From Rhizorhapis sp. SPR117 (GTDB taxonomy: Bacteria > Pseudomonadota > Alphaproteobacteria > Sphingomonadales > Sphingomonadaceae), in the NCBI RefSeq assembly GCF_021742065.1, contig NZ_JAKKIE010000006.1, forward strand, positions 1-64,000: a stretch of DNA of 64,000 nt, read 5' to 3'. The translations under genes were made by a program, and so were the position numbers. The notes beneath the pieces are model-generated. The model ran no database searches, was not told the origin of the DNA, and worked only from the letters and a program-made list of their open reading frames with translations. This document shows positions 34,435-45,660 of this stretch, piece by piece (position 1 is the stretch's first letter; each line of letters starts with the position of its first letter).

Positions 34435-35412
34435 TTACTCCGCAACAGGTTCGAAAGGACCGCGGCGGGGTTTGGGCGGCGGTGGTGCAGCGGTGCCATT
34501 TGAATCCACGCCCAACGCATCTCTCGCCAGTGCGCCTATACCGCCCAATGTGCCGATAAGCTGGGTCGCTTCCACAGGGAACAGGATTGTTTTGGCATTG
34601 GGTGACGTTGCGAATTTGCCCACGGCTTCGACATATTTCTGCGCGATGAAATAGTTGATCGCCTGCGAATTGCCGCCTGCGATGGCGTCCGACACCATTT
34701 GCGTCGCCTTGGCTTCCGCTTCGGCGGAGCGTTCACGCGCCTCTGCATCGCGAAAGGCGGCTTCGCGTCGGCCTTCGGCCTCCAGGATTTGCGACTGTTT
34801 TTGCCCTTCGGCGCGCAGGATTTCCGATGCGCGCAGCCCTTCGGCTTCCAGAATGTTGGCGCGCTTTTCACGTTCCGCCTTCATCTGGCGACCCATGGAA
34901 TTGATGATATCCTGCGGCGGACGAATGTCCTTCACCTCGACACGTGTGATTTTCAGGCCCCAGGGGGACGTCGCATCATCGACGACATGCAGCAATCGCG
35001 CGTTGATTTCGTCCCGTTTAGACAGGGTTTCATCCAGGTCCATCGATCCCATGACGGTACGCAAATTAGTCGTTGCCAGGTTCATGATCGCGACAAAAAG
35101 TTCTGACACTTCATAGGCCGCTTTGGCCGCGTCGAGCACCTGAAAGAAAACCACGGCATCGACGGCGATCATCGCATTGTCGCGGGTGATGATTTCCTGG
35201 CTCGGAACATCGACCACCTGCTCCATCATGTTGACCTTGCGGCCGACGCGATAGAAGAATGCCGGATAGAAATTGAAACCCGGCCGCGCGACATCCGTAA
35301 AGCGCCCAAAATATTCGATCGTGTAATGGTATCCCTGACGGACGATCTTGATACTCGCGGCCAGATAGATGAAGACCAGAATTACGAGAAAAAAGGCAAC
35401 GGTAGCACCCAT
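34435..35412 (-). CDS. qmcA: SPFH/stomatin-like membrane protein (QmcA type)
   Basis: The 325-residue product has one N-terminal membrane helix ([19 protein letters not shown]), a band-7/SPFH domain (about 22-180, with [17 protein letters not shown] and [20 protein letters not shown]) and a long coiled coil rich in Glu/Ala/Arg ([20 protein letters not shown]). It oligomerises in the inner membrane and commonly recruits FtsH-type proteases or NfeD. Pairing with the downstream NfeD gene is the standard arrangement. Confidence 0.92.
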   Translation of the reverse strand: MGATVAFFLVILVFIYLAASIKIVRQGYHYTIEYFGRFTDVARPGFNFYPAFFYRVGRKVNMMEQVVDVPSQEIITRDNAMIAVDAVVFFQVLDAAKAAYEVSELFVAIMNLATTNLRTVMGSMDLDETLSKRDEINARLLHVVDDATSPWGLKITRVEVKDIRPPQDIINSMGRQMKAEREKRANILEAEGLRASEILRAEGQKQSQILEAEGRREAAFRDAEARERSAEAEAKATQMVSDAIAGGNSQAINYFIAQKYVEAVGKFATSPNAKTILFPVEATQLIGTLGGIGALARDALGVDSNGTAAPPPPKPRRGPFEPVAE

Positions 35413-35484
35413 TATCTAACTCCCCCCAGTTGGAAGCGGGGACTATGGCGGCTAATGGCCTGACGGGGAAGTGGAATCGGAAAG

Positions 35485-36315
35485 ATGGGTGTGATGAAAC
35501 TGGAATATGCGCGCTCGCTATTGTTCCTGCCCGCGTCCAACGGCCGGGCGATTGAAAAGGCGCGCGGTCTGTCCAGCGATATGGTCATCCTTGATCTGGA
35601 GGATGCGATTCCCGATGCGGACAAGGACCGCGCGCGCCGATCCGCTGTCGCTGCCATCGATGAAGGCTTTGGCACGAAGCTGATTGCCGTGCGCCTTAAT
35701 ATGGCGGGGACGCGCTGGCATCAGGAGGATATTGCGGCCTTTGCCGGAACAGCCGCCGATTATCTGGTGCTGCCCAAAGTGGAAAGCGCCGCGCAGGCCG
35801 AACGGGTATATCGTGAGTGCGGCAGGCCAGTGATCGCCATGATCGAATCGGTCAAGGGTTTGATGGAGGCGCAATCAATTGCCGCTGCGGCTGGCACGGC
35901 GGCGCTGTTTGTCGGAACCAACGACCTGCGCATCGACCTTAAAATTCCGGCACAGGCGGGCAGGGAAGGGTTGGTGACGGCGTTGCAGATGATCGTGATG
36001 GCGGCGCGGCTATCCGACAAGGCGGTGTTTGATGGCGTCTACAACCAGCTTGACGATGCGGATGGCTTTATGGCGGAATGCCGGGAAGGTTATGCCTTTG
36101 GTTTTGACGGAAAAACGCTGATCCATCCCAACCAGATAGCCGCGGCGAACACGGTTTTCGGCCCGTCTTTGCCCGATGTGGAAAATGCCTATCGGTTGAT
36201 CGCGGCGGCCAGTGGTGGCGCGGAGCGGTTTGAGGGGCGGATGATCGAATCCATGCATGTCACCGGCGCTCGCGCATTGATTGCCCGCGCAGAGGCGTGC
36301 GGCATGGGACGCTGA
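35485..36315 (+). CDS. HpcH/HpaI-CitE-like CoA-ester lyase
   Basis: The 276-residue barrel belongs to the CitE/malyl-CoA lyase family. ARSLLFLPASNGRAIEKA, DMVILDLEDAIPDADKDRAR (acidic metal ligands), IAVRLN (substrate Arg), LPKVESAAQ, IAMIESVKGL (second metal Glu) and GFDGKTLIHPNQIAAAN are all seen. It likely cleaves or forms a 3-hydroxyacyl-CoA; citramalyl-CoA or malyl-CoA are candidates and the sequence does not decide. ATG 35494 is an in-frame alternative. Confidence 0.88.
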   Translation: MGVMKLEYARSLLFLPASNGRAIEKARGLSSDMVILDLEDAIPDADKDRARRSAVAAIDEGFGTKLIAVRLNMAGTRWHQEDIAAFAGTAADYLVLPKVESAAQAERVYRECGRPVIAMIESVKGLMEAQSIAAAAGTAALFVGTNDLRIDLKIPAQAGREGLVTALQMIVMAARLSDKAVFDGVYNQLDDADGFMAECREGYAFGFDGKTLIHPNQIAAANTVFGPSLPDVENAYRLIAAASGGAERFEGRMIESMHVTGARALIARAEACGMGR

Positions 36316-37881
<1,566 letters not shown>

Positions 37882-37914
37882 ACCAGCGATGCGGCCCTCC
37901 GTCCGGGGAGGACA

Positions 37915-39096
37915 ATGACTCCATCTGCCCGCATTCAGGCCGCGATTGATCTGCTTGATGAGATCATCCGCGCCGCGCGCGATGGCGGTCCTGCCGCCGA
38001 CACGCTGATTGCCGGCTATTTCAAGGCGCGCCGTTATGCCGGATCAAAGGATCGACGGGCAGTACGCGATCATGTTTATGCAGCGATCCGCCGTGCGGGA
38101 GAATGTCCCCGGAACGGTCGTGCCGCGATGGTGGGAGTCGCCCGGGAGAACCCCGAAATTGCTGCGCTCTTTGATGGATCGGCACATGGACCTGCGCCCC
38201 TCGTCCCTGACGAACCCGCTGCACCGGCCAGTGTCGTGCCGTCATGGATTCAGCCGTTGCTTGCCGATCTGGTGGATGAACAAGAGCAGGAGGCGCTTCT
38301 GGAGCGTGCGCCTCTCGATCTTCGGGTCAATCGTTTGAAGGCGGATCGTGACACTGTGCTTGCGCAATTGCCCGATGGCGTAGCTACGCGACTGTCCCCC
38401 GATGGGATCCGCTTGCCCGAAGGCTGGCCAATCGCGCAAACAAGCCTGTGGATCGACGGCCTTGTGGAAGTGCAGGATGAAGGCAGCCAGCTTATCGCCC
38501 GCCTATGTGACGCACGTCCCGGGCAGACCGTCATTGATCTGTGTGCAGGTGCCGGTGGGAAGACATTGGCGCTCGCTGGGGACATGCAGGCGCAGGGCCG
38601 GCTTATTGCCGCCGACACGATCCGCAACCGTCTTGCACGCCTTGAACCACGCGCGGCGCGGGCGGGCGCTGCTTATATTGAAACACTCTTACTGGATCAG
38701 GGGCATGAGGATCGCGCGCTGTCGACATTGGCGGGCATCGCCGATTGTGTGCTGATCGACGCGCCCTGTTCGGGAACGGGAACCTGGCGGCGTAACCCGG
38801 AAGCGCGCTGGCGTTTGACCGCAGTGCGACTCGAACGTCTGCTTGCAGAGCAGGCCCGGATCATGGATATTGGTGCTGAACTGGCGGCAAAGGGTGGAAC
38901 CATGGTCTATGCGGTATGCTCCCTGCTCGACCGCGAAGGCCGTGATCAGGTGGATGCGTTTCTCGACCGGCATCCCGGCTGGAAGTGTGATCTTTCAGGC
39001 GATATGCCCGGTCGCCGCCGGGGCCAGGGCATTATGCTTTCGCCTGCCCATGACGGAACCGACGGCTTTTTCTTCGCACGGATGAAAAAGTCATGA
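37915..39096 (+). CDS. RsmB/NOP-family RNA (cytosine-5) methyltransferase
   Basis: The 393-residue product has an N-terminal substrate-binding region (about 1-165), then a class I SAM domain: VIDLCAGAGGKTLALA binds SAM, DAPCSGTGTWRRNPEARW carries motif IV with the release Cys, and VYAVCSLLDREG carries the catalytic motif VI Cys. 16S rRNA C967 or a similar site is the probable target. GGGGAGGACA immediately precedes the ATG, a very strong ribosome binding site. The stop overlaps the next frame, but the TPR gene's own start lies further in. Confidence 0.9.
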   Translation: MTPSARIQAAIDLLDEIIRAARDGGPAADTLIAGYFKARRYAGSKDRRAVRDHVYAAIRRAGECPRNGRAAMVGVARENPEIAALFDGSAHGPAPLVPDEPAAPASVVPSWIQPLLADLVDEQEQEALLERAPLDLRVNRLKADRDTVLAQLPDGVATRLSPDGIRLPEGWPIAQTSLWIDGLVEVQDEGSQLIARLCDARPGQTVIDLCAGAGGKTLALAGDMQAQGRLIAADTIRNRLARLEPRAARAGAAYIETLLLDQGHEDRALSTLAGIADCVLIDAPCSGTGTWRRNPEARWRLTAVRLERLLAEQARIMDIGAELAAKGGTMVYAVCSLLDREGRDQVDAFLDRHPGWKCDLSGDMPGRRRGQGIMLSPAHDGTDGFFFARMKKS

Positions 39097-39152
39097 TAAA
39101 AGGCCCGAATTCAAGTGCGGTTGAAACGACCGAAACACTGTTGGAGAAGATT

Positions 39153-39680
39153 ATGCGTTTTACCCCTGCTTCTGTTGCTCTGGCTCTGGTGCTCGCGACG
39201 GTATCGAGTGCGGGAAATGGGCAGAAGCCGGATATGCAGATCGATCCACTGTCTGTCGCATGGGTGCAAAAAGGTGAAGCCGCGCAAAAGCTCGGCAAGC
39301 TGCAGGATGCGATTGACGCTTATGAAACGGCGCTGGCCGTCGATCCGCGTAACCGTGCGGCCTTTAGCGCGTTGGGAGAAGTGGCGCGTATCCAGGGCCT
39401 CACGGGCAAATCGATCCGCCTATATCGTGAAGCGCTGTTGATTGATCCTACCGATCTCAATGCCCTCGGCGGGCAGGGCGAAGCGATGGTCGACAAGGGT
39501 GCCATTGAAAAGGCGAAAGAAAATCTCGCCAAGATGAAAACGATCTGCCGTTCGACCTGCGGCGAAGTCGTCGTGCTGGCCACTGCGATTGAAAAGGGCA
39601 GCGCCGCGACTCAGCTTACCGCCAAGGACGTAGGATCGCCGCCTGCCGTTACCGCTGCGCCCAAGGCGGAAAAACCCTGA
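39153..39680 (+). CDS. Exported tetratricopeptide-repeat protein
   Basis: The 175-residue precursor has a signal peptide (MRFTPASVALALVLATVSSAG), then two to three TPR units (WVQKGEAAQKLGKLQDAIDAYETALAVDPRN; AAFSALGEVARIQGLTGKSIRLYREALLIDPTD; AMVDKGAIEKAKENLAKMKT). A Cys pair (TICRSTC) follows, then an Ala/Pro-rich tail. It is probably periplasmic. GGAGA lies 6 bases before ATG 39153; an earlier in-frame ATG (39093) overlapping the methyltransferase gene would hide the signal peptide. Confidence 0.82.
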   Translation: MRFTPASVALALVLATVSSAGNGQKPDMQIDPLSVAWVQKGEAAQKLGKLQDAIDAYETALAVDPRNRAAFSALGEVARIQGLTGKSIRLYREALLIDPTDLNALGGQGEAMVDKGAIEKAKENLAKMKTICRSTCGEVVVLATAIEKGSAATQLTAKDVGSPPAVTAAPKAEKP

Positions 39681-39686
39681 CAGCAG

Positions 39687-40511
39687 TCATACGGTGCTAC
39701 CCAGCGCCTGTGCGAGCTTTACGAATTCCGTGACGCTTACCGTTTCGGCACGCCGTTGGGAATCAATCCCAATCGCGTCCAGCGCCGCCAATGCTCCCGG
39801 AATGGTCTTCAGGCTTTGCCGCAGCATCTTGCGCCGCTGTCCAAAGGCCGCGGCGGTCAGCTGTTCAAGCAGTTTGGGCGTGACGCCTTCGGGTGCATCC
39901 GTGGGTCGGATATGGACCACGGCGGACATCACTTTGGGCGGCGGAGTGAAGGCGGAACGGTGGACTTTCATTGCCAGCCTGGCCTCGGTTCGCCACTGCG
40001 CCAGTACAGATAGCCTGCCGTAATGATCAGTATTCGTTTGTGCGACGATCCGTTCGGCAACTTCCTGCTGGAACATCAGGGTCAAGGAGGTCCACCAGGG
40101 CCGCCATTGTGCCGCCGTCAGCCATCCCACCAGTAAAGCCGTGCCGACATTATAAGGAAGATTGGAAACGATATGTGCCCCGTCACCGACCAGCGTGCGG
40201 GCATCGACTGCCATGGCATCGTCCTCCACGATACGCAGCTTGCCGGGAAAAGCCTCCTGCAACTCTGCCAGTGCGGGCCGGCAGCGCCGGTCGCGTTCAA
40301 CCGCAACGACATGCGCCCCGGCGCGGAGCAGCGCGCGTGTCAGTCCGCCGGGGCCCGGCCCCACTTCGTACACGGTTTTTCCTGCAAGCGGCCCGGGAAT
40401 CGCCACGATTCGGTCAAGCAACTGCTCATCCAGCAGAAAATTCTGGCCGAGTGCCTTGCTTGCACGCAATCCATGGCGAGCGATGACCTCTCGTAACGGC
40501 GGCAAGGTCAT
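39687..40511 (-). CDS. rsmA: 16S rRNA (adenine1518-N6/adenine1519-N6)-dimethyltransferase
   Basis: The 274-residue KsgA/RsmA dimethylates two adenines in helix 45 during 30S maturation. [32 protein letters not shown] (SAM loop) and the catalytic [11 protein letters not shown] are all seen, and the C-terminal domain (ALLLIRPTD-like [12 protein letters not shown]...) is full length. It is the last gene of lptD-surA-pdxA-rsmA and starts 4 bases after pdxA ends. Confidence 0.97.
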   Translation of the reverse strand: MTLPPLREVIARHGLRASKALGQNFLLDEQLLDRIVAIPGPLAGKTVYEVGPGPGGLTRALLRAGAHVVAVERDRRCRPALAELQEAFPGKLRIVEDDAMAVDARTLVGDGAHIVSNLPYNVGTALLVGWLTAAQWRPWWTSLTLMFQQEVAERIVAQTNTDHYGRLSVLAQWRTEARLAMKVHRSAFTPPPKVMSAVVHIRPTDAPEGVTPKLLEQLTAAAFGQRRKMLRQSLKTIPGALAALDAIGIDSQRRAETVSVTEFVKLAQALGSTV

Positions 40512-40515
40512 GCGA

Positions 40516-41514
40516 TCAGCAGCAATAGCTCAGCCGGTTTTCGGCCGAAATGGCGGCAACTTCAATGGCCGCGATCATGGCGCCGGGATTGGCCTGTCCT
40601 TTGCCGGCAATACCAAAGGCGGTGCCATGGTCCGGGGATGTGCGGACGATGGGCAACCCCAGTGTCATGTTGACGCCTTCGTCGAAATGCAGCGTCTTGA
40701 CCGGGATCAGCGCCTGATCATGATACATGCACAGCGCCACATCATATTCGGCACGGGCACGTGCATGAAACATCGAATCGGCGGACAGCGGGCCAACGAT
40801 GTCGATACCTTCGGCGCGAAGCTGTTCGACGGCGGGAATGATGATCGTAATTTCTTCCATCCCCAGTTCGCCGCCCTCGCCAGCGTGCGGGTTAAGGCCC
40901 GCAATGGCAACCCGGGGTGTGGGAATGGCGAAATTCTTCTGCAATCCCTTGACCGCGGCATGGACCCGCGCCTTGATCAATTCGATGGTGAGCGCACCCA
41001 CTACATTTTTGAAGGGCATATGTGTGGTAATCGGTACGACCCGCAAGCTGGGGCCGACCAGCATCATGACGGCGTTTGACCGCGCAATGCCGCAGCGTTC
41101 GGCAATAAATTCGGTCTGGCCGGGATGCGTGAAACCGACCGAATAAAGCTGTTTTTTCGATACAGGCGCTGTGACTATCGCGCCTGCCGATCCCGAGCGG
41201 GCAAGTCCGGCGGACAATTCCAGCGATTGCAGCGAACAACGCGCGCCCTCATAGCTTGGCTGACCGGGAACTACAGGTCCGCCGTCATCGATGTGCAGGC
41301 ATGGCAGGGCATCGTTAAAGGCGGCAGAGGCATTGGCCGGTTCTTCGATCCGGGCGATCGGACCGTCCCAAACCGCAGAAAGCGATGCAACGTCCCCTAC
41401 CGCGAAAAAATGCGGCAACGCCCGTTCATGTCGAAGTTCCCATGCCTTCGCCACGATCTCAGGCCCGATACCCGCCGGATCGCCCAGAGATACAGCAAAT
41501 GGGCCAATCGTCAT
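40516..41514 (-). CDS. pdxA: 4-hydroxythreonine-4-phosphate dehydrogenase
   Basis: The 332-residue enzyme acts in pyridoxal phosphate synthesis by the DXP-dependent route. [15 protein letters not shown] begins the protein, [13 protein letters not shown] is the NAD/substrate site, and the metal-binding His residues are in [17 protein letters not shown] and [11 protein letters not shown]. It belongs to the conserved lptD-surA-pdxA-rsmA set, but here a MITE-like element separates it from surA, so its 5' control may differ from the rest. Confidence 0.97.
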   Translation of the reverse strand: MTIGPFAVSLGDPAGIGPEIVAKAWELRHERALPHFFAVGDVASLSAVWDGPIARIEEPANASAAFNDALPCLHIDDGGPVVPGQPSYEGARCSLQSLELSAGLARSGSAGAIVTAPVSKKQLYSVGFTHPGQTEFIAERCGIARSNAVMMLVGPSLRVVPITTHMPFKNVVGALTIELIKARVHAAVKGLQKNFAIPTPRVAIAGLNPHAGEGGELGMEEITIIIPAVEQLRAEGIDIVGPLSADSMFHARARAEYDVALCMYHDQALIPVKTLHFDEGVNMTLGLPIVRTSPDHGTAFGIAGKGQANPGAMIAAIEVAAISAENRLSYCC

Positions 41515-41534
41515 TCTATCGAACTCCGGCCATA

Positions 41535-41722
41535 GGGTCAGGACCCATTAATTACGAGGATCGAGACATGGTTGTCTGGGATGCTGTGGGAGGAGAGGCG
41601 CGAAAAGCGGGCATGATTGCCCGGTTGAGCGGTTCGACGAACCACAGCGCCCGGACAATCATGCCCCTTCCAATGGCCTTTCCCGTCTCCATCTCGACCT
41701 CGCAATTCATGGGTCCTGACCC
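41535..41722. mobile_element. MITE-like non-autonomous element with TA duplication
   Basis: The 188-bp unit has terminal inverted repeats of about 30 bases. GGGTCAGGACCCATTAATTA at one end matches GGGTCAGGACCCATGAATTG at the other (read on the minus strand), followed by CGAG and a GGTCGAGA-like stretch. Both ends are flanked by TA, the target duplication made by IS630/Tc1-mariner-type transposases. An inner inverted repeat (CGGGCATGATTGCCCGG, and the CATGATTG/CAATCATG pair) adds structure. No transposase is encoded. It lies between surA and pdxA and its right boundary provides the surA stop. Confidence 0.78.
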
Positions 41723-43122
41723 TAGTTATAGTCAATAACCGCATCCCGTCGCAGGTCGCGCAAATAGATGCGCGCCCGCTTGTTGACGCGTTCATCTTCC
41801 AATTGCGTCATGATTTGATCGAATGAAGGCGTTCCTGCGTCCTGCGGATCATCCCGGCCGCATAGTACCAGTACGCGTACGCCGTCCTTGACCGATCCAA
41901 AGGGGGGACTGGCCTCCCCTACCTGCAGGTTAACCAACATATCCTGCAATGGCAGCGGCAGGTCTCGGATTTTTACCTGATCATTGTCCACGACGTCCGC
42001 GCCAACCTGCGCGGCGATGTCATTGGCGGTACCGCACCCTTGTATTTTTTTTGTGGCATCGGCGAATGCACCGGCACGGCTGGACGCCTGCGCCTGGGTA
42101 GTGCCTTCGGGGAAGGCGATGCTGAGCTGTTTCAGGCTGAGCAGCGCGTCACGTGGATCGGCGGTCAGGATTTTTCGCTTGTCCATGACCAACAGAATGG
42201 AAAAGCCGCCAGGAACCGGAACCGGGCCTGCAATCTGCCCTACCTGCATTTCGCGCGCGGCAACGGCCAATTCATTGGGAATCTGCGCCAGTCGTACCCA
42301 GCCAAGGTCGCCACCGACGGCTGCCGTGGATGCCTCTGAAAACTGGCGGGCATAGGCCTGAAACGAAGCACCCTGCTTGATCTGTTCAATGATGTTGCGG
42401 GCATTGCCGAGAATTTGTTGCGTGTTTTCGGGTGTTGCCGACAGGTAGATTTCCCCGATACGATATTCATCTTCGCCCTTGGACGCCTTCATTCGTTCGA
42501 TGATTGACTGGACTTCTTCTTCACCGACATTGACGAATGGCTGAACATTGCGGCGGAGCAGGCGGCCCCATGCCAATTCGCCTTCAATCTGACGCTTTAT
42601 GCTGGCGGGCGAACTGTTGTGCTGCCGTAAATATTCCGTGAAATGATCGGGACTCTGCCCAAAATTCTGGGCGACTCTGGCATAGCTCTGTTCCACCTCA
42701 GCGCGATCAACGACGATGTCGTGGGCCTTGGCTTCCTGAATCTGCAAGGTTTCGTCGATCAGGTTACGCAGCACCTGAAGCCGCAACCGTTCTTTTTCCT
42801 CGTCGGCAATTTTGCCGCCATTGGCTGTAATGATCAGCGCCAATCGCTGATCGATATCGGTGCCGGTGACGATTTCACCGTTGATGATGGCGGTTGCTTT
42901 GCGAATGTTTGGATCGCTCTTGCCAAACAGGGTAACGTCGTCCGGGATATTGAGGCTGTTTTGTGCGGGAGGGGCCTCTCGCGCCTGTGCTGCCGCTTCG
43001 GTTTGTGTTGCAACCATGGTGCTGGCGCTACAGGCCAGAACCAGCATCATTCCTCCGAAATATGTTTTATACCCATTCGAAGCGTGCAATTTTTGCTTCA
43101 TTGTCGCAACATTCTCCAACAT
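41722..43122 (-). CDS. surA: Periplasmic peptidyl-prolyl isomerase/chaperone SurA
   Basis: The 466-residue precursor has an N-terminal export signal (the hydrophobic segment GGMMLVLACSASTMVATQ), a chaperone core (NGEIVTGTDIDQRLALIITANGG, LRNLIDETLQIQEAKAHDI) and a parvulin domain (about 235-330, with GDLGWVRLAQIPNELA). A second, degenerate domain follows. SurA escorts outer-membrane proteins such as LptD. The TAG stop is made from the TA duplication and first base of the adjoining MITE, so the original C terminus may have been slightly different. ATG 43101 is an alternative start. Confidence 0.92.
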   Translation of the reverse strand: MLENVATMKQKLHASNGYKTYFGGMMLVLACSASTMVATQTEAAAQAREAPPAQNSLNIPDDVTLFGKSDPNIRKATAIINGEIVTGTDIDQRLALIITANGGKIADEEKERLRLQVLRNLIDETLQIQEAKAHDIVVDRAEVEQSYARVAQNFGQSPDHFTEYLRQHNSSPASIKRQIEGELAWGRLLRRNVQPFVNVGEEEVQSIIERMKASKGEDEYRIGEIYLSATPENTQQILGNARNIIEQIKQGASFQAYARQFSEASTAAVGGDLGWVRLAQIPNELAVAAREMQVGQIAGPVPVPGGFSILLVMDKRKILTADPRDALLSLKQLSIAFPEGTTQAQASSRAGAFADATKKIQGCGTANDIAAQVGADVVDNDQVKIRDLPLPLQDMLVNLQVGEASPPFGSVKDGVRVLVLCGRDDPQDAGTPSFDQIMTQLEDERVNKRARIYLRDLRRDAVIDYN

Positions 43123-43222
43123 TATTGGCCTGTGCCCTGGTCTTGCTTAACCTCAGCTTAGCAACGGAACGCCATGGCGCATGTAATAGGGCGCATCCGG
43201 CAAATACGATCTGGAGCCTCTT

Positions 43223-45490
43223 TTATATACCAAGATTGCGAAAAGCCAGCCGCAGCAGGAAAGAGTTGCCGCGACGTGCATCGCCAGCTTCGCTATAGTC
43301 CCGCCGCCATGTCAGGCCCAGTTCAACGCAGTCGTCCTGATAGGCAATCCCAAGCCGATGGCGAATAGGTTCATAGCCATCGGATGCAGAGGCTGGATCT
43401 TCTTTCGCATCGGTCAGGTCGACGACCGTCGATCCGAATACCGACCAGAAGCGCGTAATCTGCACACGTGCGCCCAGCCGGATTTCCTCGCGGTCCTGCA
43501 AATCTTCCAAACCCGGACCAATGTTGCGGTTAAGCCTTAAATAGCCAGCCATGACATAGGTGCTGCGTGATCCCACGGTGGCGTCGATTTCATTTCTGCG
43601 AATCGCGAGACTGTCTTTGTCCAGCCGGAAACGATGCGTCAGGCTGATGAAATCCTTGTAGCGGACAGTCGCGCGACCAACGACGTCCGACACACGTTCC
43701 GACAAGCCGGTGCCATCGGGGAACAGGGTTGGGCGGCTGTTGAGCCGATAGCTCTGACCCACAACTGCATCGATTGCGAGTCCAGGCCGATCAAGCGCAT
43801 ACTCCAGACCGTATGTAATGCGCGTGCTGTCTTCAAAACGATCATAGCCGGGAAAGCGGTTGAGCGCGAACAGGTTGCTGTCCTCCAGTTCGACCGCACG
43901 GGCATCCTCATTGGGGACGTTAAGATTGGCGAGCTTGGGTGCGGCGACGATCTGAACCCGAGGGGTAATTTTCTGTGTCCCGCCAAACGCCTCGCCAATA
44001 AAGGGCCACCGCACGTCCACGGACGCAGCCGCGATGCCGCGGGCTTCCCAACCGCTCGTGCCCCGATAGATAACCGTATCGGTAAGCAGGTTTTCATCAC
44101 TGTGATAGATGTCGCCGCGCAGGTAGCCGGTGAAGGTGACCTCCTGTCCCCAGGCGGTGATTTTGCGCAGATCCCACTGCGCCCCGGCAAAGGCGCGTTG
44201 CGTATCCTGTCCTTCGGCTCGGGTAATGCCCAGACTGTTCATCTGCAGTTGCAGCTTTCCGCCCAGCAATGGATCAGTAAACCGCCTGCGATAGTCAATG
44301 ACGGGCAGTGCGACGGGAACAGTGCCCTGATCAGTATCCGTGCGCAACGTTTGCACGGCCCAGCCCGCAATGGAAAAATAGCTGTTGTCGCCGATCCGTT
44401 CGGCTCCGATGGTCGAACGCAGCCGGTCATCGCGACTGATGTCGTAACGGCGCAGAAATGTGCGATCGGTTGCGACGCGGGCTGAACCGCTGATGCTCCA
44501 ATACGGATCAAGCTGGAATTTGCCGCTGGCTTCCAAATAGCCGCGTAGATCGTGATGGGCCGTTTGCGTCAGGCCGGTGGAGGTGGGTACGCGCGAACCA
44601 TAGGTCGCATATCCGGTAATTTGGTAGGCGCCCTTGTCCAGCAGGCTTTGGTAACTGGTCTTCACCATAGGCAAGGCGTCGGAATAAAGGTGCGGTGTGA
44701 TCGTCAGGCTGCGGTTGCTCGCGATCTGAAGATAATATGGCAATGAGAATTCAAAGCCGTTGACTCTGTCATACCCCACATCAGGCACCAGCAGGCCCGA
44801 GCCGCCGGCACCGTTTACCGGATGCGAGAGTCCCGGCAACGGGATAAGCGGCAGGCCAAACAGTTCAACGCGCGCCCCCTTGTAGCTGACGCGTCGGCGA
44901 TTTGGATCATAGATCACACGGACAGCCCGGATCTGCCACGTAGGTTCCTTGGGGCAGCCATTATGATCTTCCACAGCGCAAGGGGTATAGGCGGCGCGGT
45001 TCAGCGTAATGATTCCGTTGTTACGCACGCCCGACCGCGCAGCCAGCCTGCCACCCCTTTCCAATACCAGTAACAGATTATCGACAGCACCGTCTTTCAG
45101 AGAATCCGTAAGCTCGATCGAATCGCCATAGGCAATGTCGCCTTCGGGATTGGTGACAGAGATGTTGCCGTTTGCATGGACCTGTCCCGTGGCGCGGTTC
45201 CATATGATTTCGTCGGCGCGCAAGCGATTCCCATCCCGCACCAGTTCCACATTGCCGCTGGCGGTCACCACCTCGCTTGCGTCATCATATTCCAGCCGGT
45301 CGGCGGCAAAGGCAATCTCTTCGCCAGTCGCAGAGTCATTGGCAGGCGGAGGTACGGTGGGCGGGGCGAGTTCCTCGACGGGGCGGGAAATGTCCTGCGC
45401 GTCCGCATCCGAACTTGATGCGACCATGCAAGCCAGTGCCGTCAGGGCCATGGCGCCATGCGTGACAGGGTTATTCAGCTTTGGCGTCAT
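43223..45490 (-). CDS. lptD: LPS-assembly protein LptD
   Basis: The 755-residue precursor has a signal peptide (GAMALTALACMVASSSDADA), an N-terminal OstA/LptA-like beta-jellyroll (about 55-170, EEIAFAADRLEYDDASEVVTASGNVELVRDG...) and a large C-terminal barrel. With LptE it inserts lipopolysaccharide (here probably glycosphingolipid-type or LPS-like molecules) into the outer leaflet. Sphingomonads replace LPS with glycosphingolipids in many species, so the cargo is not certain. It heads the lptD-surA-pdxA-rsmA set. Confidence 0.93.
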   Translation of the reverse strand: MTPKLNNPVTHGAMALTALACMVASSSDADAQDISRPVEELAPPTVPPPANDSATGEEIAFAADRLEYDDASEVVTASGNVELVRDGNRLRADEIIWNRATGQVHANGNISVTNPEGDIAYGDSIELTDSLKDGAVDNLLLVLERGGRLAARSGVRNNGIITLNRAAYTPCAVEDHNGCPKEPTWQIRAVRVIYDPNRRRVSYKGARVELFGLPLIPLPGLSHPVNGAGGSGLLVPDVGYDRVNGFEFSLPYYLQIASNRSLTITPHLYSDALPMVKTSYQSLLDKGAYQITGYATYGSRVPTSTGLTQTAHHDLRGYLEASGKFQLDPYWSISGSARVATDRTFLRRYDISRDDRLRSTIGAERIGDNSYFSIAGWAVQTLRTDTDQGTVPVALPVIDYRRRFTDPLLGGKLQLQMNSLGITRAEGQDTQRAFAGAQWDLRKITAWGQEVTFTGYLRGDIYHSDENLLTDTVIYRGTSGWEARGIAAASVDVRWPFIGEAFGGTQKITPRVQIVAAPKLANLNVPNEDARAVELEDSNLFALNRFPGYDRFEDSTRITYGLEYALDRPGLAIDAVVGQSYRLNSRPTLFPDGTGLSERVSDVVGRATVRYKDFISLTHRFRLDKDSLAIRRNEIDATVGSRSTYVMAGYLRLNRNIGPGLEDLQDREEIRLGARVQITRFWSVFGSTVVDLTDAKEDPASASDGYEPIRHRLGIAYQDDCVELGLTWRRDYSEAGDARRGNSFLLRLAFRNLGI

Positions 45491-45660
45491 GCATACTCTG
45501 GATGGTCACAATAGTTCGATGGCAGCCTATCGCATTGCTTTGCCCTTGCCGCAATCTGCAAAGACCGCTTTATTTGGTCAAACCGCTTTGCCTATGCGGC
45601 AAATGCTTCCTATGTGTCGCTTCATAATATTGCTGAAATACTATATTCGAAGGATCGACC

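Noticed and set aside
41535..41722. A protein-coding gene inside the MITE-like element
   Set aside because: The only open frame through it is a readthrough of surA DNA. It has no start signal or transposase motif.
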